From contig CAWEPH010000003.1 of NCBI GenBank assembly GCA_963810915.1, forward strand, positions 62,001 to 126,000: a stretch of 64,000 nucleotides of DNA, given 5' to 3'. The position numbers and the translations under genes are program-made. Below are positions 8,197-18,083 of this stretch, piece after piece. Under the pieces are notes generated by a model. The model did not search any database. It was not told the origin of the DNA and worked only from the letters and a program-made list of their open reading frames with translations. Numbering within the stretch: position 1 is the first letter of the stretch; every line of letters begins with the position of its first letter. This DNA comes from JAOUEA01 sp963810915. GTDB taxonomy: Bacteria > Actinomycetota > UBA4738 > HRBIN12.

Positions 8197-9627
8197 ATGC
8201 GAGGCACCCGTCGGACCGCACCCCTCTGGCTCTCCCTCGCGGGACTGGTGGTGGCGGCCGCCGTCTGGGCGCCGGTCTCCGTGCATGCCTCACCCTCCGC
8301 GGCGGCAGCCCCTCCCACGATCACGACCATCGCGCCCGGACTCACCCTGACGGAGGCCGTCGATCCCTCGGGTCCGAGCCGCGTCTACGTGCTCACCGTC
8401 GACCCGACGCAGGCGGTCTCGATCGACGTCGCCACCGCCGGCAAGGCGATGGGCGCCTACGCGCGCACGAGCGCGATCGGATCCGCGCACGGCGCACTGG
8501 CCGCCATCAACGGCGACTTCACGATCGACCCCGGCCGTCCGCTGCATCCCTTCCAGGAGGACGGCACGCTCCGCCAGCTCGGCCTGCAGGGCGGCGCCAG
8601 CTTCGCGATCTCGCAGGACGAGACCAAGGAGTACCTGGGCGACCAGAAGTCCACCGTGACGGGAGAGAACCTGACGACCCAGAGGACGTTCCCGTTGATC
8701 GGCTTCAATACCGCCAACCCGTCTAGGGGCGAGATGGCGGCGTTCACAGGCTACGGGGGGAGGGCGGAGCGGCCGCCCGCGCACGCGTGCTCGATGCGGT
8801 TGAAGATCGCAGGGAAGCTCCACTGGGGCGCCGGCAACGTCGGGGTCTACCGCGACTACGCCGTGGACCGGCTCCGGTGCGCGACCAAGCGGATGGCGGT
8901 GAAGCCCGGCACGGTCGTGCTCTCAGCGGGTCGCACGGGCGCGGGCGCGGCCGCGGTGAAGCACGCGCTGAAGGGCCAGATCGTCCGCCTCACGTGGTCG
9001 TTCGGCTGGGCCGGCGTGATGGACTCGGTGGGCGGCATGCCGCTGCTCGTGGACAACGGCGTCGCGGTCGCGCCGGCCAACTGCAGCTCGTACTTCTGCT
9101 CGCGTAACCCGCGCACCGGCATCGGCATCACGGCCGACGGCAACGTGCTCCTGGTCGTGGTGGACGGGCGCAGCCGCCAGTCCGCGGGGATGACGCTGAT
9201 CGGCTTCGCGCGCTACATGGTGCAGCTGGGCGCCACGTACGCGCTGAACCTCGACGGCGGCGGCGGCGCCACGATGTGGGTCGCGGGGCGGGGCGTCGTC
9301 TCGCACCCCTCCGACTACTCGGGGGAGCGGCCCGTGACGAGCGCCGTGCTGGTGCTGCCCGGGCCCCGACAACGAGTCCGTGCCGCTGCCGTACAACAAG
9401 CGCCACCTCGGGGTCGGACGCACGCTCGCCCCCGCGGCCGGCGCGTCGGGGCTCACGCAGCTGGTCTCGTCGCTGCGGGCGCGCCAGGCGATGCAGGCGT
9501 CGCTCACCGACCCCGGTTCGACCGGAGGCCTGATGGCGGCGCTCGCCTCCGGCGGCTTCGGCGCCGCAGGCCGTTGCCCGCGGGCGTGCTCCGGATGGCG
9601 CGCGTCTACCACGCCCGCAACCGCTGA
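8197..9627 (+). CDS. Secreted phosphodiester glycosidase family protein (two compensating frame breaks)
   Basis: An exported protein of about 476 residues, with a signal peptide at 1-31 and a domain of the NAGPA/phosphodiester-glycosidase (DUF2233) type. I see A-A-I-N-G-D-F (about 105), D-S-V-G-G-M-P-L-L-V-D-N-G (about 275), R-N-P-R-T-G-I-G and the D-G-R-S-R-Q-S-A-G-M-T end region followed by A-L-N-L-D-G-G-G-G-A-T-M-W. Between about 9362 (extra C in a GGGCCCC run) and about 9575 the protein reads in another frame and then returns. The two events cancel, so the native C-terminus is probably reached at 9627. The substrate is unknown. Confidence 0.8.
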   Translation: MRGTRRTAPLWLSLAGLVVAAAVWAPVSVHASPSAAAAPPTITTIAPGLTLTEAVDPSGPSRVYVLTVDPTQAVSIDVATAGKAMGAYARTSAIGSAHGALAAINGDFTIDPGRPLHPFQEDGTLRQLGLQGGASFAISQDETKEYLGDQKSTVTGENLTTQRTFPLIGFNTANPSRGEMAAFTGYGGRAERPPAHACSMRLKIAGKLHWGAGNVGVYRDYAVDRLRCATKRMAVKPGTVVLSAGRTGAGAAAVKHALKGQIVRLTWSFGWAGVMDSVGGMPLLVDNGVAVAPANCSSYFCSRNPRTGIGITADGNVLLVVVDGRSRQSAGMTLIGFARYMVQLGATYALNLDGGGGATMWVAGRGVVSHPSDYSGERPVTSAVLVLPGPRQRVRAAAVQQAPPRGRTHARPRGRRVGAHAAGLVAAGAPGDAGVAHRPRFDRRPDGGARLRRLRRRRPLPAGVLRMARVYHARNR

Positions 9628-9630
9628 GGC

Positions 9631-10935
9631 TCAGGTCGCGCGCGGCTCCCCGGCGTAGGCCCGATCGAGCAGCTGCACGGGGTGCACGACCTCGCCCGGC
9701 GCGCCCAACGCCCGGAGGCCGGCCGCGATCTGCATCGAGCAGCCCGGGTTGGCGCTCGCGATCACGCTCGCGCCGGTCGAGCGCACGGCCTCGGCCTTCG
9801 CCTGCATCAGGCGGCCGGCCATCTCCGGCTCCGTGACGTTGTAGAGGCCGGCGGCCCCGCAGCACCGGTCGCCCTCGGGGATCTCGACGACCTCGAGGCC
9901 GTCGACGCGGCGGAGCACGCGGCGCGGCTGGTCGTGGATGTGCTGGGCGCGCAGGGCATGGCAGGCGTCGTGGTAGGCCACGCGCGTGGGCGCGAGCGCG
10001 GGCGGGTCCTCGGCGAGCCCCTCGCGGTCCAGGAACACCATCAGGTCCTCGACGGGGAGCTCGGTGCCGGCGACGAGCTCGCCGTAGCCCTGCATGTGCG
10101 CCCCGCAACCCGCGGCGTTCACGATCACGGCATCGGCCTCGGCGAACGCCTGCGCGTTGCGGCGCGCCAGGCGGCGGGCCGTCTGCAGCCGGCCGTTGTG
10201 GGCGGGCAGGGCGCCGCAGCACTGCTGCGCGCGGGGGATCGTGACGGTCCAGCCGTTGCGGGCCAGCACGCGCACGCTCGCGCGGTTCACGTCACGGAAC
10301 CACCGGTCCTGCACGCAGCCCGTCAGCAGGGCGACCGAGCCCCGGCGCTCCACGCCGTCGGGCGGCTCGGTCACCGCCGGCATCCGTCGGAAGCGCTCGC
10401 TCGGGCGCGGGGTGATGGCGCGCACGCGCTTCGGGAGGAACGGGGTCACGATCGGCTGGACGAGGGCCGCCGCCCACAGGAGCTTCTTGTGCGGGAGCAT
10501 CACGTCGAGCCCCAGGCGACGCGCCTGCCGGTGGCTCCATGGGCGCAGCGCCTCGGTCTCGGTGCGCGCGTGCTCCATCATCCGGCCGAACGGCACGTGC
10601 GACGGGCAGACGTCCTCGCACGCGCGACACACGAGGCAGAGGTCGGTGAACTCGCGGAACCGGTCGTCGACCGCGGCGGCGCCCTCGGCCACCGCGCGCA
10701 TCGCGGCGATCCGCCCGCGCGGGGAGGCCGACTCCTCGCCGGTGAGCCGGTATGTGGGGCAGTGCGGGAGGCAGAGCCCGCACGCGACGCACGCGTCCAG
10801 GTCGACGGCCGCGGGATGATCGGCGCCCACCCAGCGGGGCGCGCCCATCGGCGCCCCGATGAACCGGGTGCCGCCGGGGAGGTCGGTGCCGAGCGGCGCC
10901 CAGGCGGCGCCCGTCGCGGGTCCTTCGGCGTCCAT
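9631..10935 (-). CDS. glcF: Glycolate oxidase iron-sulfur subunit GlcF
   Basis: A 434-residue electron-transfer subunit of the membrane-associated glycolate/lactate oxidase. Two 4Fe-4S sites are visible: C-V-A-C-G-L-C-L-P-H-C-P (about 48-59) and C-L-V-C-R-A-C-E-D-V-C-P (about 100-111). Two cysteine-rich CCG domains follow (Q-Q-C-C-G-A and R-C-C-G-A-A-G). It lies 4-5 kb from glcD and glcE and is separated from them by other genes, although all are on the same strand. The reading frame is intact. Confidence 0.93.
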   Translation of the reverse strand: MDAEGPATGAAWAPLGTDLPGGTRFIGAPMGAPRWVGADHPAAVDLDACVACGLCLPHCPTYRLTGEESASPRGRIAAMRAVAEGAAAVDDRFREFTDLCLVCRACEDVCPSHVPFGRMMEHARTETEALRPWSHRQARRLGLDVMLPHKKLLWAAALVQPIVTPFLPKRVRAITPRPSERFRRMPAVTEPPDGVERRGSVALLTGCVQDRWFRDVNRASVRVLARNGWTVTIPRAQQCCGALPAHNGRLQTARRLARRNAQAFAEADAVIVNAAGCGAHMQGYGELVAGTELPVEDLMVFLDREGLAEDPPALAPTRVAYHDACHALRAQHIHDQPRRVLRRVDGLEVVEIPEGDRCCGAAGLYNVTEPEMAGRLMQAKAEAVRSTGASVIASANPGCSMQIAAGLRALGAPGEVVHPVQLLDRAYAGEPRAT

Positions 10936-10999
10936 CCCCCCATCCTCACACGCGGCCGCGGGCCTGTCCGCGAACGGGAGCCCGCCGTCGGGGCTTCGG

Positions 11000-11029
11000 T
11001 TGACCGAACCCGCTGCCGGGACCTACCGT
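11000..11029 (+). promoter_or_regulatory. Promoter of the tryptophan dioxygenase gene
   Basis: TTGACC (11000-11005), an 18-nt spacer and TACCGT (11024-11029) make a good -35/-10 pair. The -10 ends 7 nt before the ATG at 11037, so the transcript is probably leaderless. Confidence 0.6.
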
Positions 11030-11036
11030 GCCGCCC

Positions 11037-11843
11037 ATGGTGGACGAGGGCGGGCGCGAGCGGCGGTTCGGCGCGCTCGCGGACGTCACCGAGAGCGGCG
11101 TCACTTACGGCACCTATCTGAAGATCCCCGAGCTCCTCGACCTCCAGCAGCTCCGCTCGGATCCGCCGGTGCACGACGAGCTGCTCTTCATCGTCGTGCA
11201 CCAGGCCTACGAGCTCTGGTTCAAGCAGGTGCTGTTCGAGCTCGGGTCGGTGCGCGACCTGATGCTCGCGGGCGAGACGGAGCGCAGCCGTCACTACCTC
11301 GTGCGCGTGCACGCGATCGAGCGCGTGCTGATCGAGCACATCGAGGTGCTCCAGACGATGAGCCCGCAGGACTTCCTGGAGTTCCGGGCGCTGCTCACGC
11401 CCGCGAGCGGGTTCCAGTCCGCGCAGTTCCGCGAGCTGGAGTTCCTGAGCGGCCTGAAGGACGCCCGGTTCCTCGACGACCTCGCGGCCTCGCCGGACGA
11501 GCGCGCCCGGATGCAGCGCCGGCTCGACGAGCCGACCCTGTGGGACGGGTTCTGCGCCCTGCTGGAGGGCGCCGGCCTCCCGATGCCCGCCGACGACGAG
11601 GAGGTCCGGGCGGCGTCGCTCCTGACGATGGCGCGCGATCGGCCCGAGCTCTTCGTCGTGAGCGAGGGGCTGATCGACCACGACGAGGCGGTGGCCCGGT
11701 GGCGCTACCTCCACGTCCTGATGGTGGAGCGCGAGATCGGCGCGAAGCGCGGGACCGGCGGGAGCAGCGGGGTGGGGTACCTGCGCTCCACGCTCGACAA
11801 GCGGTTCTTCCCCGAGCTGTGGGGCTTGCGGAGCCGGCTCTAA
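11037..11843 (+). CDS. kynA: Tryptophan 2,3-dioxygenase
   Basis: A 268-residue haem enzyme that opens the indole ring of tryptophan to give N-formylkynurenine, the first step of the kynurenine route. The diagnostic segments are present: T-Y-G-T-Y-L-K near residue 23, H-D-E-L-L-F-I-V-V-H-Q-A-Y-E-L-W-F-K-Q (about 43-61), S-G-F-Q-S-A-Q-F-R-E-L-E (about 124) and the C-terminal G-G-S-S-G-V-x-Y-L-R-S. I chose the ATG at 11037 because the promoter box fits it; a GTG at 11028 is possible. No formamidase or kynureninase gene is nearby, but an aminotransferase follows. Confidence 0.93.
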   Translation: MVDEGGRERRFGALADVTESGVTYGTYLKIPELLDLQQLRSDPPVHDELLFIVVHQAYELWFKQVLFELGSVRDLMLAGETERSRHYLVRVHAIERVLIEHIEVLQTMSPQDFLEFRALLTPASGFQSAQFRELEFLSGLKDARFLDDLAASPDERARMQRRLDEPTLWDGFCALLEGAGLPMPADDEEVRAASLLTMARDRPELFVVSEGLIDHDEAVARWRYLHVLMVEREIGAKRGTGGSSGVGYLRSTLDKRFFPELWGLRSRL

Positions 11844-12825
11844 CGTCCGGCGATCGGCAGCGGCCTCGCGAGGCAGGCCGCCGCGAGGCACGGCAGCCCG
11901 AAGGCATCCTCGATCGCGCGCAGCGTCGACGCGTGGTCGTAGCGGTTCGCGTCCGTCGTGCCGCCCGTGATGGCCGGGCCGGCGATGAAGGTCGGGATGG
12001 GCGCGTCGCCGCTCTCGGACTCGTCCCAGGTGAGGATCACCACGCCGTGCGGTCCGGCGTCGGCGAGGAGATCGGGCCAGTTGAGCTCGAGCCAGCGATC
12101 GCCGCCGGCGACCCCCCCGCCCGCCGCGCCGCACGCGGAGGCTTCGTCGTGCATGTCGTGGCACTGGTTGGGGATCACCACGGTGAACGCCGGCAACGTG
12201 AGGCCGGCGAAGCCGGCGGTCGGCGGGGCGCCATCCGCGACGACGTCGCCGGGGACGTTGCGCACGTGCTCGGTGCAGGCGGCGCCGGCCGACGTCGAGG
12301 CGAAGAGCAACGGCGGGTCGTGCTTGCGCGCGTAGTCGTGGTGACTTGCGTCGGAGAAGTCGACGAGGCTGCACGCCGTGGGGCCTCCCGGGTAGCCCTC
12401 GGCGTAGGCGGTCCAGGGCACCCCCGCATCCAGCATCTGGTCGTACACGCTCCGGCACGTCCGGCCCCAGTCACGGTCGGAGGTGGCGCCGCACGCGTCG
12501 CCGGCGGCCATCCACACGTAGTTGGGCAGCGACGGGTGCCCGTCGGCGTGCATGTCGGTGAGGCTCAGCGATGCCGGGACGATCGTGTCGTTCAGGAACC
12601 GAGCGTCCCGGTTGCCGACGATCTGGTCGTAGCCGTGGTTCTCCATCACGATCAGCACGATCGTCGAAGGTTGCGCGAGGGCGGGCGCCGGGCTCGGTGG
12701 GTTGAGGGGGTCGCCGAGCGCGCCGGGGTGCCGTGGAGGCGCGCCCCGGAGGTCCCCGCGGAGCACGCCGCCGCGACGACGACGAAGCCCACGACGATCG
12801 ATAGGAGTCGCCGCGACCGGGTCAC
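11840..12825 (-). CDS. Secreted lipoprotein phosphoesterase (AcpA/phospholipase C-like; one frame break)
   Basis: A phosphoesterase-family protein of about 327 residues. The body carries I-V-L-I-V-M-E-N-H-G-Y-D at its start, P-S-L-P-N-Y, H-D-Y-A, V-I-P-N-Q-C-H-D-M-H and I-L-T-W-D-E-S, the metal-binding blocks of the acid phosphatase/phospholipase C group. The matching N-terminus lies in another frame. From the GTG at 12825 it gives a signal peptide with lipobox A-A-A-C, so the frame is probably lost near 12715 in a Pro/Ser-rich linker. It ends 4 nt inside the end of the convergent kynA gene. Confidence 0.75.
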
Positions 12826-12888
12826 CGCCCAACCGTAAACCGCGAAGGGCGGGTGACCGGTGGCGGCGCTATCATCGCGCCACCTGCC

Positions 12889-14059
12889 ATGAGCGTCTCC
12901 AGACTGCGCGCGTCGATCAAGGCCTCGTCGTTCACCGAGTCGGTGATCCGCGAGATGACGAGGCTCGCGGCCGTCCACGACGCGATCAACCTCGGGCAGG
13001 GCTACCCCGACTTCCCGGCGCCGGAGGCGATCAAGCTCGCGGCCGCCCAGGCGATCGCCGACGACCACAACCAGTACCCGGTGACGTGGGGCGACCCGGG
13101 CTTCCGCGAGGCGATCGCGGCCAAGTACGCGCGCGACTACGGGATGGCCGTGGATCCGGAGACCGAGATCTGCGTCACCTGCGGCTCCACCGAGGCGATG
13201 ATCGCCACGCTGCTGGGCCTGTTCGACGCGGGCGACGAGGTCGTGCTCTTCGAGCCGTTCTACGAGAACTACGGCCCCGACGCGATCCTCGCGGGCGCCG
13301 CGCCGCGGGTGGTCGCGCTCCGTCCGCCGGACTGGACCTTCGACGAGGCCGAGCTCCGCGCCGCGTTCAACGACCGCACCCGCGCCATCGTGATCAACAC
13401 GCCCAACAACCCCACCGGCAAGGTCTTCTCCCGCGAGGAGCTCCGCGCGATCGCGGACCTCTGCATCCGCTACGACGCGTTCGCCGTCACCGACGAGATC
13501 TACGAGCACATCCTCTACGACGGCGCCGAGCACGTGCCGATCGCCTCGCTGGACGGGATGGCCGAGCGCACCGTCACGATCAGCGCGCTCTCCAAGACGT
13601 ACGCGGTGACGGGCTGGCGCGTGGGTTGGGCGGTGGCCCCGAGCGCGCTGATGGCGGGCATCCGCCCCGTGCACGACTTCCTCACGGTGGCCGCCGCGGC
13701 GCCGCTGCAGCTGGCGGGGATCACCGCGCTGGCGCTGCCGGCCGCGTATTACGAGGAGACGGCGGCGGGCTACGCGGAGCGGCGCGAGGTGATGATGCGC
13801 ATCCTCGCCGACACCGGCTTCGAGGCGTCGCCGCCCGGCGGGCGCGTACTACGTGATGGCCGACGCGTCGCACCTCGGGCTCGGCGACGACGTCGCCACC
13901 GCCGAGCACCTCGTGGAGGAGGTGGGTGTGGCGACGGTGCCGGGCGGGTCCTTCTTCTCGCGGCCCGCGGAGGGCTCCCACCTGCTGCGGTTCGCGTTCT
14001 GCAAGCAGATCGAGACGCTCGAGGCGGCGGGGGAGCGTCTGCGGACGCTCGTTCAGTAA
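12889..14059 (+). CDS. Class I/II PLP-dependent aminotransferase (one frame break)
   Basis: A fold-type I aminotransferase of about 389 residues. G-Q-G-Y-P-D-F (about 35), N-Q-Y (about 62), the pocket tyrosine in P-F-Y-E-N-Y, N-T-P-N-N-P-T-G-K (about 169), D-E-I-Y-E (about 204) and the Schiff-base lysine in S-A-L-S-K-T-Y-A-V-T-G-W-R-V-G-W (about 236) are all present. One extra base near 13846 shifts the frame, and the rest (Y-Y-V-M-A-D through R-F-A-F-C-K) continues in the next frame to the TAA at 14059. Branched-chain, aspartate or kynurenine transamination are all possible; kynA nearby makes the last attractive but unproven. Confidence 0.82.
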
Positions 14060-15086
14060 GCGAGCTCGAGCGCGCCAGAGGCGAAGACCCGCGCGCCCTT
14101 CGGCTCCGCACCCGGCATCGCCGTGAGCGTCCCCGACGAGATGTCGTAGAGGGAGATCGAACCGTCGAGGAACCGCGCGGTCATCGTGCCGAGCGCGCGG
14201 GAGACCGAGTAGTCGAAGACCTTGCCGGCCACCAAGGGCGTGACGGCGCCCGATGGCAGGGCGATCTTCACGAGCCCCTTCACCCCGTGCGCGCCCCAGC
14301 TCCACGCCACCAGCGTGTGGGCGTCGAGCCAGACCGGGCGCAGGAGCACCCGGGCGCAGCGCGCCGCGACCACCCGGTGCGCGTGGGTGCCGTCGGTGTC
14401 CATGATCCAGATCGAGCCGCTGCACGCCTTGGTCCCGGCCTTCTTCGTGAACGCGATCTTCGTGCCCGGCCGGGCTGAACGAGGGGTAGATCGACATGCC
14501 GTCGTTCGTCAGGCGGCGCACCCGGTGGACGTCGGTGCGCGCGGTCCAGATGTCCCACTGGAAGAGATCCTGGTCGTTGCCCTGCGTGACGGCCACGAGG
14601 CGCCCGTTCGGCGACACCGCGAGGTTCAGCGGGATCCGGTCGCTGTCCCGGAACCGCACGAGCCGGTGCTCCTTCGCGCTCGCGACGTCGCGGTACCAGA
14701 CGGAGTTGATCGTGGGATCGCGGTCGCCGGGGCCGCTCGCGTTGCCGTCGGGCAGGAACACGACCCGAGAACCGTGCCCGGCGATCAGCGGGAAGAACGC
14801 GTCCGTGATCGTGAACACGGCGGCGCCGGTCGTCGCGTCGGTGCCGATCACCTTGCTGCCGCCGCTCGCCGTGGGCCGTGCGCTCGCGAGGATGCCGCCG
14901 CTGAGCGACAGGTAGGGCGAGCGGTTCGCCACCGAGGAGGCGACGGTGCCGTCGAGGGCGGCGGTGCGCACCGCGCCGGCGTTCGTGTCGTAGGCCACCA
15001 CGGGCGGCCCCACCGCGCTCGGCCGCCGTTGCCGCCCACCCGAGGGCGACGGTCACGGCGAGGGCGACGCTCACGAGTCTGCGCAT
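14053..15086 (-). CDS. Exported TolB-like beta-propeller protein (two frame breaks)
   Basis: Read across frames this gives about 343 residues: a signal peptide (1-22), then repeated propeller-like segments such as L-N-L-A-V-S-P-N-G-R-L-V-A-V-T and Y-P-S-F-S-P-A-G-T-K-I-A-F-T-K-K, typical of TolB/WD40-like (PD40) repeats. Breaks lie near 15015 and 14471 (extra G on the coding strand). Together they give the observed +2 in length. The start has a CATACT box ending 6 nt upstream. Its stop overlaps the stop of the convergent aminotransferase by 7 nt. Its role at the cell surface is unknown. Confidence 0.72.
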
Positions 15087-15117
15087 GCTCGCAGTATGGC
15101 GCACGGACGACCCCGGC

Positions 15118-16155
15118 TCAGATGCCGCCCCAGAACCGCCCGGGTGCGAGCACGCCGGCGGGGTCGAACGCGGCCTTCAGCCGGCGGTGGATCTCGAGGC
15201 CGGGGATCGTCGCGTCGCCGAGGCCGCCCGCGCCGCGGACGGCCGGGGCGATCCCCCCGAGCTCCGCCGCTCGTTCCCGGATGGCCGCGATCTCGACGGG
15301 CGTGCGCGCCGGGATCCACGCGATGCCCACCCCGACGAGCGCGCTCCAGCCCGCCCGGCCCTCGACGAGGGCCTCGAGCCGCGAGGGCGGGACCGAAGCC
15401 TCCAGGATCGTGGTCCCGTCGAGCGCCGCATCCGCCACGGGCGCGGAGCCCTCGTGCATCGGCACGGCAGCGCGCGCCGCGGCCTCCAGCGCGACCACCT
15501 CGTCGGCCCATCCCTCGAGCCGCATCTCGACGCCGTCCGGCCGCGCCACGATCGATGCCGCCCCCGGCACCGCGTCCGCGAGCGTGCGCGCGACGCCGAG
15601 GCCGCCCTCCTCGGAGGCGAGCGACGCCGCCGCCTCCGGCAGCGGACGGATCTTCAGCGCCACCTGGACGATCACGCCGAGGGTCCCGAGCGAACCGGTC
15701 GCCAGGCGGTGGACGTCGTAGCCGGTCACGTTCTTCACCGTGCGCGCGCCGCTCTTGATCAGGCGGCCGTCGCCGGTGACGAGCTCCATCTCCGTGACGG
15801 TGTCGCGCACGTGACCCACGCGCAGCCGTCGGGGCGACGAGACGCCGGCGGCGATCACCCCGCCCACCGTGGCCTCGGGCGGCGCGTCCACGGGCCATTC
15901 CTGATCATGCGCGGCGAGCAGCTCCGCGAGGGCGCCGCAGCGCATCCCCGCCTCCACCACGACCAGCATCTCGGCGGGCTCGTAGGCGACGACCTCGTCG
16001 AGGTAGGTGGTCCACAGCTCGGTGTCGACCTCGCACGGGTTGCCCTTGTCGATGTGGTGTCGGCCACCGACGACGAGGACGCGGCGGCCCGCGGCGCTCG
16101 CCGCGCGCAGCTCCTCGGCGACGTCGGCCTTGGTGTGGGGGTGGATCAGATCCAC
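15118..16155 (-). CDS. glcE: Glycolate oxidase FAD-binding subunit GlcE
   Basis: About 345 residues, matching GlcE, the second flavin-binding subunit of glycolate oxidase. The FAD-binding PCMH domain fills the first half: V-L-V-V-G-G-R-H-H, P-P-E-A-T-V-G-G-V-I-A-A-G, then R-V-G-H-V-R-D and T-V-K-N-V-T-G-Y-D (about 140). The C-terminal part ends F-D-P-A-G-V-L-A-P-G-R-F. I chose the GTG at 16155: GGAGGG lies just upstream, and it overlaps the end of glcD by 10 nt, implying coupled translation. Confidence 0.87.
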   Translation of the reverse strand: MDLIHPHTKADVAEELRAASAAGRRVLVVGGRHHIDKGNPCEVDTELWTTYLDEVVAYEPAEMLVVVEAGMRCGALAELLAAHDQEWPVDAPPEATVGGVIAAGVSSPRRLRVGHVRDTVTEMELVTGDGRLIKSGARTVKNVTGYDVHRLATGSLGTLGVIVQVALKIRPLPEAAASLASEEGGLGVARTLADAVPGAASIVARPDGVEMRLEGWADEVVALEAAARAAVPMHEGSAPVADAALDGTTILEASVPPSRLEALVEGRAGWSALVGVGIAWIPARTPVEIAAIRERAAELGGIAPAVRGAGGLGDATIPGLEIHRRLKAAFDPAGVLAPGRFWGGI

Positions 16156-17616
16156 GATCCCTCCGGCAGCGAGGCGGCCGCCGCGGCCGCGTCGTCGGTG
16201 CCGGCGGCGGCCACGGCGTAGTCGCCGCAGCGCGCGCCGTCGGGCAGGACCTTCTGGGGGTTCATCCTGCCCTCGGGGTCGAAGGCCGCCCGCAGGCACG
16301 CCTGCGCGTCGAGGTCCTCGGCCGAGAACACGAGCGGCATGAAGTCGCGCTTCTCGATGCCGATGCCGTGCTCGCCGCTCAGGGCGCCGCCGGCGTCGAC
16401 GCAGAGGCGCACGAGCTCGTCGCTCGCCTGGAGCACGCGTTCCAGCGTGCCCGGCACGCTGCGGTCGAACGAGAAGAGCGGGTGGAGGTTGCCGTCGCCG
16501 GCGTGGAAGACGTTCGTGACGATGAGCCCGTACCGCTCGGCGATCGCGTACACGCCGGTGAGGATCTCGGGGAGCTTGGTGCGCGGCACCACGCAGTCGT
16601 GCAGGTGGTAGTGGGGCGCGATCTGCGCCACCGCGCCGAACGCCGACTTCCGTCCCTTCCAGATCAGCGCGCGCTCGGCGTCGTCGGCGGCCACGCGGAT
16701 CGTGCGCACGTCATGCGCGTGGGCCGCCGCCTCCACGGCGCGCGTCTGCGCCTCCACGGCCTCGGCGATGCCGTCGACCTCCACGATGAGGATCGCCGCG
16801 GCGTCGGTGGGGTATCCCGCGTGCGCGAAGTTCTCCGCCGCCACCACGATGCCGTGATCCATCATCTCGACCGCGGCGGGCACGACGCCGGCCGCGATGA
16901 TGGCCGAGACCGTGGACGCGCAGTCCTCCACCGACGTGAAGTCCAGGAGCATCGTCCGCACGGACGCCGGGAGCGGGGTGAGGCGCACGCACACGCGGGC
17001 GACGACGCCCAGGGTGCCCTCGCTGCCCACCACCACGCCGCGCAGATCGTAGCCCGCCGCCTCGGGCCCCTCGCTCCCGAACCGTTCCAGGGTGCCGTCG
17101 GGCAGGACCACGTCGAGGGCGAGGACGTGCGCCGACGTGACGCCGTAGGCCAGGCAGTGGGGCCCGCCCGCGTTCGTGTTCACGTTCCCCCCGATCGACG
17201 AGGTCTGCTGCGACGAGGGGTCGGGCGCGTAGGTGAACCCGCTCGGCGCGAGCGCGGTGCGCGAGGTCGAGGTTGAAGAGCCCGGGCTCCACCCACGCGA
17301 GCCGGTCCTCGGGTCGCACCTCGAGGATCCGCTGCATCTTGGCGGCGACCACGACGAGGGCGTCGCCGATCGGGGTGGCGGCGCCGGCGAGGCCGGTCCC
17401 CGAGCCGCGCGGCACCACCGGGAGGCCGTGCGCGGCCGCGACGCGGACGCAGGTCTGGATGTCCTCGGTGGTGTGGGGGAAGGCCACGAGCGCGCATCCG
17501 CCCTCGACGAGCGAGGCGTCGCGGCTGTAGAGCCTGCGCGCGAGGGGGTCGGAGAGCACCTCGGCCACGCCCAGCGCGGCTTCCAGCTCGAGGCGTGCGG
17601 CGTCGACGTCGGCCAT
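16146..17616 (-). CDS. glcD: Glycolate oxidase catalytic subunit GlcD (one frame break)
   Basis: The flavin subunit that oxidises glycolate or a related 2-hydroxyacid. Corrected length is about 489 residues, normal for GlcD. The FAD-binding part has V-P-R-G-S-G-T-G-L-A-G-A (about 70-81), followed across the break by S-I-G-G-N-V-N-T-N-A-G-G. The C-terminal half contains N-V-F-H-A-G-D-G-N-L-H-P and G-E-H-G-I-G. One extra base near 17258-17264 shifts the frame, consistent with a length of 3n+1. It lies 35 nt after the rhodanese gene and overlaps glcE. Confidence 0.87.
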
Positions 17617-17651
17617 GGCGGCTAGCGTAGGCCGCCCGCGTGGCGCCGTCC

Positions 17652-17987
17652 TCAGGCGACGCGGCCGGGGGAACCGTCGGCGGCTTCGAGGGGCAGGCCT
17701 TCGGCGGCCCACGCCTCCATGCCACCCTCGACGTTGTAGGCCTCGAAGCCGCGGGCCTGCAGCATCATCGTGGCGAGCTCGCTCCGGTTGCCGGAGCGGC
17801 AGATGACGGCGACCGACTTGTTGTGGTCCAGGTCCTGGCCGGCGCCGGCCATGATCGCGTTGAGCGGGATGTGCACGGCCCCCTTGATGCGGCCGGCCTC
17901 CCACTCGTAGGGCTCGCGGCAGTCGACCAGCTGGATCTGGCCCAGCCGGTCGTACACGCCCTTCACGTCGCTCAGCGGTTCGCTCAT
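17652..17987 (-). CDS. Single-domain rhodanese (sulfurtransferase-like)
   Basis: A 111-residue rhodanese. It has L-V-D-C-R-E-P-Y-E-W at about 22-31, G-A-V-H-I-P-L-N, and the active-site loop V-I-C-R-S-G-N-R-S with the catalytic cysteine near residue 68, followed by G-F-x-A-Y-N-V-E-G-G-M-x-A-W. It could transfer sulfane sulfur or handle persulfides. The first gene of a leftward group followed by glcD and glcE, it has a TAGCAT box 11 nt before its ATG. Confidence 0.9.
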   Translation of the reverse strand: MSEPLSDVKGVYDRLGQIQLVDCREPYEWEAGRIKGAVHIPLNAIMAGAGQDLDHNKSVAVICRSGNRSELATMMLQARGFEAYNVEGGMEAWAAEGLPLEAADGSPGRVA

Positions 17988-18071
17988 TGCAGGTGCAAAT
18001 GCTATCAGCGGGGTACGGGTTCGACGCGACGGGCTCGCGCTCGTGCGGCTTCCCGTGCGGCGGCGCCGCCG

Positions 18072-18077
18072 TACGCT
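18072..18077 (+). promoter_or_regulatory. -10 box (TACGCT), leaderless
   Basis: TACGCT ends 6 nt before the GTG at 18084, supporting that GTG as both start codon and mRNA 5' end. Confidence 0.4.
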
Positions 18078-18083
18078 GGCTTC

